From positions 1-33,488 of the forward strand of contig JABDLY010000133.1 of assembly GCA_013001755.1 (NCBI GenBank): a stretch of DNA of 33,488 nt, read 5' to 3'. The translations under genes were made by a program, and so were the position numbers. Under the pieces are notes generated by a model. That model ran no database searches and was not told the DNA's origin. It was given only the letters and a program-made list of their open reading frames with translations. Below are positions 18,138 through 25,593 of the stretch, one piece after another; position 1 is the first letter of the stretch, and each line of letters starts with the position of its first letter. Origin of the DNA: Sphingomonadaceae bacterium (GTDB taxonomy: Bacteria; Pseudomonadota; Alphaproteobacteria; Sphingomonadales; Sphingomonadaceae).

Positions 18138-18170
18138 CCATTCATCCGGGACTCCGAACCATCTGCCGCG

Positions 18171-18180
18171 TTAACCCTTT
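18171..18180 (+). promoter_or_regulatory. Possible CtrA half-site upstream of the CHAP gene
   Basis: TTAACCCTTT carries the TTAACC half of the alphaproteobacterial CtrA box, 73 bases before the gene. The partner half at the usual spacing is absent. Similar half-sites precede the alkyl sulfatase (12497) and the GGDEF-EAL gene (25530). Weak evidence. Confidence 0.3.
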
Positions 18181-18252
18181 CGCTTAGGCTTAAAGTCGTG
18201 AATCGGCCTTAGCCACAGGCGCTCTTGGGAAAGCGCTGCAAAAGGGTTACAC

Positions 18253-18891
18253 ATGGTTTCGGGTCGATTTGCGGGCTTTCTTGGCCTTTTCGCATTCGCA
18301 TTTTTCATATTTGGCGAGGTCGCACCGGCGCAAGCGCGTTGGCAATGCGTAACCTATGCGCGCCATGTTTCCGATTTCGAAATTCGCGGCAATGCGCACA
18401 CCTGGTGGGCGCAGGCCGAGGATTTGCATGAGCGCGGTTCGATTCCCGAGACGGGCTCGGTGATGGTTCTGCGCCCGCATGGCCGGATGCGGCTCGGCCA
18501 TGTCGCTTTCGTCCGCGAAGTCGTCAACGACCGCCAGATTCGTCTTAATCATGCCAATTGGTCGAGCCGCGGCATGGTGGAGAGCAATGTGCTCGCCGAA
18601 GACGTTTCGCCGGATAACGACTGGAGCGTCGTCAAGGTCTGGCACACGCCGACCGGCCAGCTCGGCATAACCAACTATCCGGTCTACGGTTTTATCTACG
18701 CCGATGCCGCCGGCACGCGCGAAGACGACCTGATCGGGGCGCCATTGCAGATCGCAGCGCATCTCGACGAACCGGCCTCGCTGCCGCGCCGTGGTCGCAC
18801 AGCGCTTGCCGCACGCGCACCGAGCGGCGGTGGGGGCAGCGCAAACCAACCGCGCGACCTGATCGGCGATCTGCTTACCGAAGTCGATTGA
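18253..18891 (+). CDS. Secreted CHAP-domain protein (putative peptidoglycan amidase/endopeptidase)
   Basis: A 212-residue protein with a Sec signal peptide (residues 1-28, cleavage near AQA). The CHAP catalytic residues follow: Cys32 in RWQCVTYAR, His83 in LGHVAFVREV and Asn99 in RLNHANW. The nucleophilic Cys is only a few residues after the cleavage site, as in other alphaproteobacterial CHAP proteins. The C-terminal 60 residues are low-complexity and rich in alanine, arginine and glycine. It likely cuts peptidoglycan cross-links in the periplasm, in cell separation or turnover; that role is inference. AAAGGG lies seven bases upstream of ATG 18253. Confidence 0.88.
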   Translation: MVSGRFAGFLGLFAFAFFIFGEVAPAQARWQCVTYARHVSDFEIRGNAHTWWAQAEDLHERGSIPETGSVMVLRPHGRMRLGHVAFVREVVNDRQIRLNHANWSSRGMVESNVLAEDVSPDNDWSVVKVWHTPTGQLGITNYPVYGFIYADAAGTREDDLIGAPLQIAAHLDEPASLPRRGRTALAARAPSGGGGSANQPRDLIGDLLTEVD

Positions 18892-18973
18892 GCCGGCCAT
18901 CCGGCGTCCCAAAATGGGAAGCGGCTATCCATTGCTATTTGGCGCGTTAGCGGCGCTCCGCTAAGGAAACGCC

Positions 18974-19705
18974 ATGTCCACTATCGCGGTATACAGCCTG
19001 AAGGGCGGCGTCGGGAAAACCTCGCTGGCGGTCAATCTCGCCTGGTGTTCGGCCACATTATCCTCGCGGCGCACGCTGCTCTGGGACCTCGATCCGCAGG
19101 CTTCCGCCACCTATTTGCTGCGCGATGGCAAGGCACCCAAACGCCGCGCCGAGGCCGTGTACGAACAGGAAGTGAAGCCCGGCAAACTGATCCGCCCGAC
19201 GGCCACCGACCGGCTCGACCTGCTTGCCGCCGACACGTCGCTTCGCGCTCTCGACAGCAGTTTTCGTCGTTTCGGCAAGAAAAAGCGGCTGACAAAGATC
19301 ATCGACGGCGTTGCGAAAGACTATGACCGTATCCTGATCGATTGCGCGCCGGGGCTGACCGAGACCAGCGACCAGATTCTGCGCGCCGCCGATATCGTGC
19401 TCGTCCCCGTCATCCCCTCGCCGCTCTCGCAGCGCGCCTTTGACGATGTCGTTTCGCATATCGAGAAGAATCACAAAGGCCGCACCGCGATCCTGCCCGT
19501 CCACATGATGGTCGATCGGCGGCGCAATCTCCACAATGCGGCGCTCGCCGAAAACAAGCGCTGGCCGGCCATTCCCTATGCCAGCGTTGTCGAGCGGATG
19601 GCCGAGAACCGGATTCCCGTCGGCGCTTTCGCACCGCGCTCGCCCGCTGCCCAGGCCTTTGCCGTGCTGTGGCGCGGTGTCGAGAAACGGATCGCCAAAT
19701 TGTAA
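18974..19705 (+). CDS. Solitary ParA family ATPase
   Basis: A 243-residue protein of the ParA/MinD (Mrp-like deviant Walker) family. It has the Walker A' motif KGGVGKT (residues 10-16), LLWDLDPQAS (residues 35-44), and LIDCAPGLTETSD as Walker B. Such proteins bind ATP, dimerise, and position DNA or protein cargo. No parB, parS or plasmid replication gene lies nearby, so it is not a plasmid segregation pair. The main chromosomal parA is normally next to parB, so this is a second copy. Its job could be in positioning of a protein complex; the neighbours CHAP and aat give no clue. GGAAAC precedes ATG 18974. Confidence 0.85.
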   Translation: MSTIAVYSLKGGVGKTSLAVNLAWCSATLSSRRTLLWDLDPQASATYLLRDGKAPKRRAEAVYEQEVKPGKLIRPTATDRLDLLAADTSLRALDSSFRRFGKKKRLTKIIDGVAKDYDRILIDCAPGLTETSDQILRAADIVLVPVIPSPLSQRAFDDVVSHIEKNHKGRTAILPVHMMVDRRRNLHNAALAENKRWPAIPYASVVERMAENRIPVGAFAPRSPAAQAFAVLWRGVEKRIAKL

Positions 19706-19747
19706 GGCGGCGATGACGCGGCCGCCCGGATCGGTTATTCTGGGGCC

Positions 19748-20458
19748 GTGGCGACACTCGATCCGAATCTTCTATTGCGCGCCTATGGCGTCGGCGTTTT
19801 TCCGATGGCGCATAGCCGCGAGGATCCCGATGTTTTCTGGGTCGAACCCAAAGCGCGCGCGATCATTCCGCTCGACGGGCTTCGCGTTTCGCGATCGCTC
19901 CACAAAACGATTCGCTCCGACAAGTTCCGCGTAACGCGCGATGCCGCCTTTGCGGAAGTCATCGCCGCCTGCGCCGAGAGCCGGTCGGACCGCCCCGACA
20001 CCTGGATCAATCCGGCGATCGAGGCCGGATATATCGACCTGCACAAGCGCGGCCATGCCCATTCGATCGAATGCTGGCAGGATGGCGAGCTCGTCGGCGG
20101 GCTATACGGCGTGCGGCTGGCGCGCGCCTTTTTCGGCGAGAGCATGTTCAGCCGGGTGTCGAACGCCTCGAAAGTAGCACTCGCGCATCTTGTCGCGCGG
20201 CTACGCTATGGCGATTTCAGCTTGCTCGATTGCCAGTTCATGACCGACCATCTCGCCTCGATGGGCGCGGTCGAAATCTCGCGCGACGATTACGCGTCGG
20301 TGCTCGATTCGGCGTTACTGTCCTCGGTCGCGGGCGCCGTTTCAGGCGTCGCGGGCGCCGATCTCGGGGCGCTCGAAGGTGCATTTTCCGATGAAGTCGA
20401 TGCTGACGGCTCGCTGCCCGGATATGTCATTTCGCAATCCTTGGGCCAGACGTCGTAA
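19748..20458 (+). CDS. aat: Leucyl/phenylalanyl-tRNA--protein transferase
   Basis: A 236-residue L/F-transferase. It adds Leu or Phe to the N-terminal Arg or Lys of proteins, marking them for ClpS/ClpAP. LLLRAYGVGVFPMAHSR (residues 7-23), FWVEPKARAIIPLDGLRVSRS, RPDTWINPAI, GHAHSIECWQDGELVGGLYGV and FFGESMFSR are all family signatures. The ending SQSLGQTS matches the conserved C-terminus I recall from relatives. The start is GTG 19748, with a GGGG tract just upstream; no ATG in frame lies nearby. It is 42 bases from parA. Its last 169 bases overlap the antisense end of the DUF2155 gene. Confidence 0.95.
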   Translation: MATLDPNLLLRAYGVGVFPMAHSREDPDVFWVEPKARAIIPLDGLRVSRSLHKTIRSDKFRVTRDAAFAEVIAACAESRSDRPDTWINPAIEAGYIDLHKRGHAHSIECWQDGELVGGLYGVRLARAFFGESMFSRVSNASKVALAHLVARLRYGDFSLLDCQFMTDHLASMGAVEISRDDYASVLDSALLSSVAGAVSGVAGADLGALEGAFSDEVDADGSLPGYVISQSLGQTS

Positions 20459-20934
20459 AGCCGGTGCTCGACGACATTGAGCGACGGCCTCTCCTTGAAG
20501 AGCCAGCCTGAAAACACGCGCCGCCAGCTATCGTCGTCATCGCCGCTGAGATCGCGCTCGCGCACGAGCAGCTGGACGAAGGCGCCGGTCAGCCTTTGCG
20601 GCTCCCATGGTGCGGTACGCTCGCAAGCGCGCAGCCGGACGAGGACATCGCCGACGCGCATCGATTGCCCGGGCCGCAAGCGGATTTCGCGCGACAGCCC
20701 GTTGCGTTTGTTGAGCAGGCCAAGCACCGCGACGCGCTCGTTCATCGGCGTCACGCCTTCGACCGATGTCGTCAGCGGGCCGACCTCTTCAATGTCTTCG
20801 ATGCCGAGCGTTTCGGCATCGCCGTCATCGCTAAGCGCCAGTTCTTCGGCTGGGATTTCTTCGGTCCCCGTCTCGTCGGCCGTGCCGCACGCGGCCAAAA
20901 CGGTAACAGCAGCGATTGCCGCAATCGTCCTCAC
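20290..20934 (-). CDS. DUF2155 domain lipoprotein
   Basis: A 214-residue protein. The lipobox LAAC gives a lipidated Cys16. Residues 60-172 form the DUF2155 domain, with LNKRNGLSREIRLRPGQS, ACERTAPWEPQRLTGAFVQL and RVFSGWLFKERPSLNVVEH. The domain is common in alphaproteobacteria and of unknown function; it may be an envelope factor. The final 45 residues are low-complexity (Ser, Pro, Ala, Glu) and are encoded antisense to the last 169 bases of aat. The GTG start (20934) overlaps the mlaD-like stop in a GTGA. Third gene of the NDUFA12 - mlaD - DUF2155 operon. Confidence 0.88.
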   Translation of the reverse strand: MRTIAAIAAVTVLAACGTADETGTEEIPAEELALSDDGDAETLGIEDIEEVGPLTTSVEGVTPMNERVAVLGLLNKRNGLSREIRLRPGQSMRVGDVLVRLRACERTAPWEPQRLTGAFVQLLVRERDLSGDDDDSWRRVFSGWLFKERPSLNVVEHRLYDVWPKDCEMTYPGSEPSASTSSENAPSSAPRSAPATPETAPATEDSNAESSTDA

Positions 20935-21440
20935 GGCATGTCGTCCGGAAAATCTTCGCTCATCGTATCGAAATCGTCGGCCGGCGCTTCGCCGCCGCTA
21001 TCGTTGATCATCGAACCGATGAGGCCCGTCATGTCGACCGCGCCCTGCGTGTCGAGGATCATGTCGCCGGCGGCGAGCGGATCGGCCGAACCGCCGGGGA
21101 GCAACGCAATATGGCTGCCGCCGAGCAGGCTCTCGCTGGTGATCGCCGCGCTGCTGTCATTGGGAAGATTGGCCGCGGGATCGATCGCCATGCGCACTTC
21201 GGCCTGATAGCCTTCGGGATCGAGCGATACCGCCGTCACTTCGCCAATCGACAGACCGGCGACGCGCACGTCGGTGCCGACATCGACGCCGCTGGCATTG
21301 GGGAACAGCGCCGTAACTTCGATCGCATCGCCGCCCGCGCCGCCAGCCGTCCGGCCAAGAAAAGCCAGCGTCAGCAGAATCGCGCCGATCACGACGACAA
21401 GACCGACAAGCGCCTCGAGCATATAGCCGCGTACATTCAC
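20931..21440 (-). CDS. MlaD/MCE family protein (outer membrane lipid asymmetry)
   Basis: A 169-residue protein with an N-terminal membrane anchor (residues 6-28, MLEALVGLVVVIGAILLTLAFLG) and one MCE domain, including VGTDVRVAGLSIGEV and GGSHIALLPGG. MlaD proteins sit in the inner membrane facing the periplasm and carry phospholipids as part of an ABC transporter. Here no mlaE, mlaF or mlaC is near, as in other alphaproteobacteria where this gene travels with NDUFA12. The GTG start (21440) overlaps the NDUFA12 stop as GTGA. The symbol mlaD is tempting but function alone in this locus is unproven. Confidence 0.85.
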   Translation of the reverse strand: MNVRGYMLEALVGLVVVIGAILLTLAFLGRTAGGAGGDAIEVTALFPNASGVDVGTDVRVAGLSIGEVTAVSLDPEGYQAEVRMAIDPAANLPNDSSAAITSESLLGGSHIALLPGGSADPLAAGDMILDTQGAVDMTGLIGSMINDSGGEAPADDFDTMSEDFPDDMP

Positions 21441-21823
21441 TGGTCGGGGCTCCAAGCCTGATAATCTCCGCTCGCCCGAGCCCGCGACGCCCGCGATTCG
21501 AGCGCACCTGCGGGGCGATAGGCACTGCCCGATCCGGTAAGATTCGGCACATAGGGCTGTTCCCAGATACGCGCCGGGGGCAGGCTCTGGTCGGGAATAT
21601 CGTCGACCGTCTGGTGCAGCCAGCCATGCCATTCGGCAGGCACGTTCGATGCGTCGTTGCTGCCGGCATAGATCACCCAGCGGCGGCGTTGCTCTTTCTT
21701 GCTTTCATAATAGCGGTTGCCGAAAGCGTCTTCGGCTACGAACCGGCCCTTACGCCACGAATGGAGCGCCGTGCCGATCGTCGCGCCGTCCCACCAGGTG
21801 AAGATGTTCTTGAGCAATTTCAT
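21437..21823 (-). CDS. NADH:ubiquinone oxidoreductase accessory subunit NDUFA12 family
   Basis: A 128-residue NDUFA12 (B17.2) protein, one of the accessory complex I subunits that alphaproteobacteria share with mitochondria. GATIGTALHSWRKGRFVAEDAFGNRYYE, RRWVIYAG and EWHGWLHQTVDDIP are the core motif. It binds at the peripheral arm of complex I. I place the start at ATG 21823; the 45 codons upstream in this frame are not conserved-looking and overlap the region before DUF192. Complex I core genes are elsewhere. Start of a three-gene overlapping operon. Confidence 0.93.
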   Translation of the reverse strand: MKLLKNIFTWWDGATIGTALHSWRKGRFVAEDAFGNRYYESKKEQRRRWVIYAGSNDASNVPAEWHGWLHQTVDDIPDQSLPPARIWEQPYVPNLTGSGSAYRPAGALESRASRARASGDYQAWSPDQ

Positions 21824-21875
21824 AATGGCTGGAGGCTTTAGCGGGTCTGTCGGCAACCGCCAACATTTACTGCCG

Positions 21876-22412
21876 CTATTCGCCGATTGGCGGACCGCCC
21901 GGCCAGCCGACATGGTCGCCGGCTTCGATACCGAGCTCGGCGGCACGGCCGCCGGCAATCTCGAAGACCGCGATCACCGGCCCCGCCGAGAGCCGCGAAT
22001 CGAGTGTCAACGGCTCGACGTCGCGTTCGATATTGAGGATCACTCCGCCTGCGCCGATGAAGATCATGTCGAGCGGGATGACGGTGTTGCGCATCCAGAA
22101 GCTCGCCTCGCGCGGCGGATCGATCGGAAAGATCATCCCGGCATCGTCTGCGAGCGATTCGCGAAACATCAACCCGCGCGTCTGTTCGGCGGGAGAGCTG
22201 GCCACCTCGGTCTGGAAGACATGACGCTCGTCGCCACTCGCCACGGTGACCGTGATGACCTCCAGCCTCTCATCGGCGGGATTCTGTTCGGCAGCCGGCG
22301 CGCTCGCCTGAGTTTCGCTCGGGGCTTGCGACTGCGCGCTGCAGCCGGCAATCGCTCCCGGCACCGTTAGGCCCAATAGGCCCAGCCATCCCAACGCTCG
22401 AATTTTGATCAT
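21876..22412 (-). CDS. DUF192 domain lipoprotein
   Basis: A 178-residue protein with an N-terminal signal and a lipobox (IAGC, Cys24). Residues 50-175 form the DUF192 beta-barrel, with the conserved EQTRGLMFRESLADDAGMIF and FWMRNTVIPLDMIFI and a closing AAELGIEAGDHV. The domain has no known activity. It lies 53 bases upstream of NDUFA12 on the same strand and follows the cold-shock gene after only 6 bases, so it may belong to one transcription unit from recX-side to DUF2155. Start ATG 22412. Confidence 0.92.
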   Translation of the reverse strand: MIKIRALGWLGLLGLTVPGAIAGCSAQSQAPSETQASAPAAEQNPADERLEVITVTVASGDERHVFQTEVASSPAEQTRGLMFRESLADDAGMIFPIDPPREASFWMRNTVIPLDMIFIGAGGVILNIERDVEPLTLDSRLSAGPVIAVFEIAGGRAAELGIEAGDHVGWPGGPPIGE

Positions 22413-22418
22413 GCGATC

Positions 22419-23015
22419 CTAATCGCAGCGTGCGAGGGCGACGGCAAGCGGTCCTTTTTGCCCATCGGCGATCCGCGCCCTGAGCAGGTCGCCGGTCTCG
22501 ATCTCGGGAAGCCCCGAACGGCGCACCGTCTCCATATGGACGAACACGTCGCGATCGACGCCGTCGCTGACAAGGAAACCATAGCCTTTCAGCCGGTTAA
22601 ACCATTTTACAGTGACTTGTTCGAACTCACCGGCTTCGTCGAAAAGCTCGTCAATTTCGTGGCTGCCGTTGGCGCTTGCATGATCGTTGGCAGGTGCCGT
22701 GTCCGGGTCGGGCTCGTCGATCGAGACGATCTCGATTGCCTGACGGCCGCGCTCGCGCTCGACGGCGATGCATTCGATGCGCGCGCCCTCGGGAAGTGTG
22801 CGGCAACCGTGGTCGCGAAGAACCGAGAAATGGATGAGAATATCGCCGCCACCATCGTCGGCGACGACGAAGCCATAACCGCGCGTGCCGTCGAACCATT
22901 TGACGACACCGGACAGCGGATCGGCACCCTGTTCCAAATTTTCAGCGGGCGGGATGTCGTTCGAGACGTCCTCCGTCGCAGCATCATACGCCGCCGCGCC
23001 CTGCTCGCTCTTCAT
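22419..23015 (-). CDS. Protein with two cold-shock domains
   Basis: A 198-residue protein with two CspA-type OB-folds. The first (about 35-99) has RNP1 GYGFVV and RNP2 ILIHFS; the second (about 134-196) has GYGFLV and VFVHME. The linker between them is acidic and low-complexity. Such double-CSD proteins occur in alphaproteobacteria and bind single-stranded nucleic acid. I chose ATG 23015, with AGGGGA upstream; an earlier in-frame start at 23048 lacks a ribosome site. The cold-shock gene lies next to recX, and DUF192 starts 6 bases beyond its stop. Confidence 0.93.
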   Translation of the reverse strand: MKSEQGAAAYDAATEDVSNDIPPAENLEQGADPLSGVVKWFDGTRGYGFVVADDGGGDILIHFSVLRDHGCRTLPEGARIECIAVERERGRQAIEIVSIDEPDPDTAPANDHASANGSHEIDELFDEAGEFEQVTVKWFNRLKGYGFLVSDGVDRDVFVHMETVRRSGLPEIETGDLLRARIADGQKGPLAVALARCD

Positions 23016-23087
23016 TACGAGTCCCCTATTACGCTCATTTCTTAGCATAAATTAATTTTGAAGCGAAGCCGGACGATGATTTCGCGG

Positions 23088-23621
23088 CTAGGCGTCGCGT
23101 TCGGGCGGGCTTCCCGGTTCAGAATTGATAAATTTCTTTACCAAATCAATATCATGGCCTGCGCGCATCATCGCGGCAAACGCCTTTTGTCTTGCATTGT
23201 CGTCCAGCGGTTCGGCCGCGAACGGGCCAATTCGTCGCTTTTTCGCGAAAATCTCCGCCGAATCCCACGCGCCCTTTCGCGCTATCTCGCGCGCCTCTTC
23301 GCCGTCCTCATCCTCGATACCGTCAGCATAGAGCCGCCCGTTGAGCCGCCGCGGGCCATAGCCGCGACGAACCAGCGAGTACGCGCGCATATTGGCAAAA
23401 CCACGATCGTCGATATAGCCGCGTTCGGCGAATTTTTCGGCGATCACGGCAATATCGGGCGGGGCATCGCTCTCCCATCCCCGCTCCCTGATCTTGCGCT
23501 CGAGATAGCGACGCAGGCGCGCCCGCGTCGTCGCATAACGGCCGACATAGAAGAGCGCGAGCTCCTCGAGAGAGGCGGCAGACAGGGGCGGTCTGGGCTT
23601 GGAGCGCGACGGGCGGGGCAT
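23088..23621 (-). CDS. recX: Regulatory protein RecX
   Basis: A 177-residue RecX-family protein. It is built of three-helix repeats: ALFYVGRYATTRARLRRYLERKI (23-45), AEKFAERGYIDDRGFANMRAYSLVRRGYGPRRL (61-93) and later helices. RecX limits RecA filament growth. The gene is far from recA, which is not in the window. It sits upstream of the cold-shock gene on the same strand (72-base gap) and is divergent from the fatty acyl-AMP ligase. The N-terminus is basic and low-complexity (MPRPSRSKPRP). Confidence 0.85.
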   Translation of the reverse strand: MPRPSRSKPRPPLSAASLEELALFYVGRYATTRARLRRYLERKIRERGWESDAPPDIAVIAEKFAERGYIDDRGFANMRAYSLVRRGYGPRRLNGRLYADGIEDEDGEEAREIARKGAWDSAEIFAKKRRIGPFAAEPLDDNARQKAFAAMMRAGHDIDLVKKFINSEPGSPPERDA

Positions 23622-23771
23622 GGTTCACATTTGTGCCATAGTCGAGCCGGATTTTGAACGTGGCTGATCGGCTAAGCAAGGGTCCGAATGTATTACGGTG
23701 CCGCCACGGGCCGCAAAAGAGGGACGCAATAGCCATTGCCGCTGACGCGAAATGGCCGCTGGTAATCGCTT

Positions 23772-25505
23772 ATGGCCGACAATCTTATTCCGACTCCGAT
23801 TCACGACGACCACCCCCGCCGCTTCGCCGATTTCGCAACGCTCGGCGAAGCGCTCGACTATGCGGCAGAGGGCGTTCGCGGCTTCAATTTTCATGACGCG
23901 CGCGGCACTCTGACCCGCGTCTATCCCTATTCCGAGCTGCGCGACGATGCGATCGAGGCGGCCTATCGGCTGATCGAAGCCGGTATCGGCGTTGGCGATC
24001 GTGTCGCGTTGATCGCCGATACCGAACCGCAATTCTGCGCGTTGTTCTTCGGCGCGATCTATGCCGGCGCACTGCCCGTCCCCCTGCCCCTGCCGACCTC
24101 GTTCGGCGGCAAGGACGGCTATATCGACCAATTGTCCGTGCAGTTGAATAGCTCGGAACCCACGATCCTGCTTTATCCGGACGAGATCGCGGAAATTTGC
24201 ACGGCGGCTGCCGACGCCTGTTCGGTGCCGGGCGAAGGGTGGGACGCGTTCGGCAAACGAGACGCGCCCGAGACGGAACTGCCACAGGCGAAATCGAGCG
24301 ACATCGCCTATCTGCAATATTCGAGCGGTTCGACGCGCTTTCCGCACGGCGTGATGATCAGTCACGAGGCGTTGCTCCACAATCTCGCCTCGCACGCCCA
24401 TGGCATGTTGATCGACAATATGGACCGCTGCATTTCGTGGCTGCCCTTCTATCATGACATGGGGCTTGTCGGCTGCATGCTCTCGATGGTCGCCAACCAG
24501 GTATCGACCGATTATCTCAAGACCGCCGATTTTGCCCGGCGCCCGCTCGCCTGGCTCGATCTGATCAGCCGCAATCCGGGTACATCGTGCAGCTATTCCC
24601 CAACCTTCGGTTATGAAATCTGTGCGCGGCGGATCGGCAGCCAGTCGAACGTCAAGGATCGGTTCGATCTTTCGCGCTGGCGGCTCGCCGGCAACGGCGC
24701 AGACATGATTCGCCCGGACGTCATGCAGGCGTTCACCGATGCCTTTGCCGATGCCGGCTTCGATCCCAAATGCTTCGTGCCCAGCTATGGCCTCGCCGAA
24801 GCAACGCTCGCCGTCACGCTGATGCCGGCGGATGAAGGCCTTGTCGTCGAACTCGTCGAGGAAAACGAACTTTCAGGCGCGCCCACGGCCGATAACGATC
24901 ATCCCAAGCGCTACCGCGCCGTCGTCAATTGCGGCAAACCCGTGCGCGATACCGAGATCGAAATTCGCACCGACGATGGCGAACTGCTGTCCGACCGCGA
25001 AATCGGCCGCGTCTGGATGAAGAGTCCGGCGGTTATGCAAGGCTATTTCCGCGACGAGGAAGCGACCGATGCGTGTATGGTCGAAGGATGGCTCGATACC
25101 GGCGATATGGGCTATATGTCGTCGGGCTATCTCTACATCGTCGGCCGCGCCAAGGACATGATCATCGTCAACGGCAAGAATCACTGGCCGCAAGACATCG
25201 AATGGGCGGTCGAACAGCTGCCGGGATTCAAATCGGGTGATATCGCCGCATTTGCGATTACAGCACCCGGCGGAGAGGAATCTCCCGCGGTTCTGGTGCA
25301 GTGCCGCACCTCCGATCTTAACGAACGGGCAAGGTTACACGATCTGATCCGCGACAAGGTCCGCGCGATCACCGGAATGAACTGTATCGTCGAACTGGTG
25401 CCGCCGCGAACCTTGCCGCGAACGAGCTCGGGCAAGCTCAGCCGGGCGAAAGCGCGCAGCCTCTATCTCACGGGTGAAATTCAGCCCTATGACATCGCCG
25501 CCTGA
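23772..25505 (+). CDS. Fatty acyl-AMP ligase (ANL superfamily)
   Basis: A 577-residue ANL adenylating enzyme. The ATP loop is YSSGSTRFPHG (183-193), the adenine site YGLAE (339-343), and GWLDTGDMGY is core motif A7; Lys555 in SSGKLSR is the catalytic lysine of the A10 motif. The pattern, with LQYSSGST and LPFYHDMGLVG, matches FAAL/FadD32-type enzymes, which activate fatty acids as acyl-AMP and pass them to a carrier protein. No carrier protein, polyketide or lipid synthesis gene is adjacent. The role could be in sphingolipid or other lipid synthesis; that is only a guess. ATG 23772 has a weak ribosome site. Confidence 0.88.
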   Translation: MADNLIPTPIHDDHPRRFADFATLGEALDYAAEGVRGFNFHDARGTLTRVYPYSELRDDAIEAAYRLIEAGIGVGDRVALIADTEPQFCALFFGAIYAGALPVPLPLPTSFGGKDGYIDQLSVQLNSSEPTILLYPDEIAEICTAAADACSVPGEGWDAFGKRDAPETELPQAKSSDIAYLQYSSGSTRFPHGVMISHEALLHNLASHAHGMLIDNMDRCISWLPFYHDMGLVGCMLSMVANQVSTDYLKTADFARRPLAWLDLISRNPGTSCSYSPTFGYEICARRIGSQSNVKDRFDLSRWRLAGNGADMIRPDVMQAFTDAFADAGFDPKCFVPSYGLAEATLAVTLMPADEGLVVELVEENELSGAPTADNDHPKRYRAVVNCGKPVRDTEIEIRTDDGELLSDREIGRVWMKSPAVMQGYFRDEEATDACMVEGWLDTGDMGYMSSGYLYIVGRAKDMIIVNGKNHWPQDIEWAVEQLPGFKSGDIAAFAITAPGGEESPAVLVQCRTSDLNERARLHDLIRDKVRAITGMNCIVELVPPRTLPRTSSGKLSRAKARSLYLTGEIQPYDIAA

Positions 25506-25518
25506 CGCCGACCGAGTG

Positions 25519-25535
25519 TAAACAAGCGCTTAACC
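25519..25535 (+). promoter_or_regulatory. Possible CtrA box upstream of the GGDEF-EAL gene
   Basis: TAAA, seven bases, then TTAACC matches the CtrA consensus TTAA-N7-TTAAC with one mismatch. It lies about 60 bases before the gene. CtrA controls cell-cycle and motility genes in alphaproteobacteria. Single-site evidence, unproven here. Confidence 0.35.
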
Positions 25536-25593
25536 CTTTGCATGGGGAGTTCGGAAAGCCTTCAACCCCTAAGACTCCGGGCAAGGGGACAGG

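Noticed and set aside
20931-21440. Part of a full mla operon
   Set aside because: No mlaE, mlaF, mlaC or mlaB gene is visible in the window.
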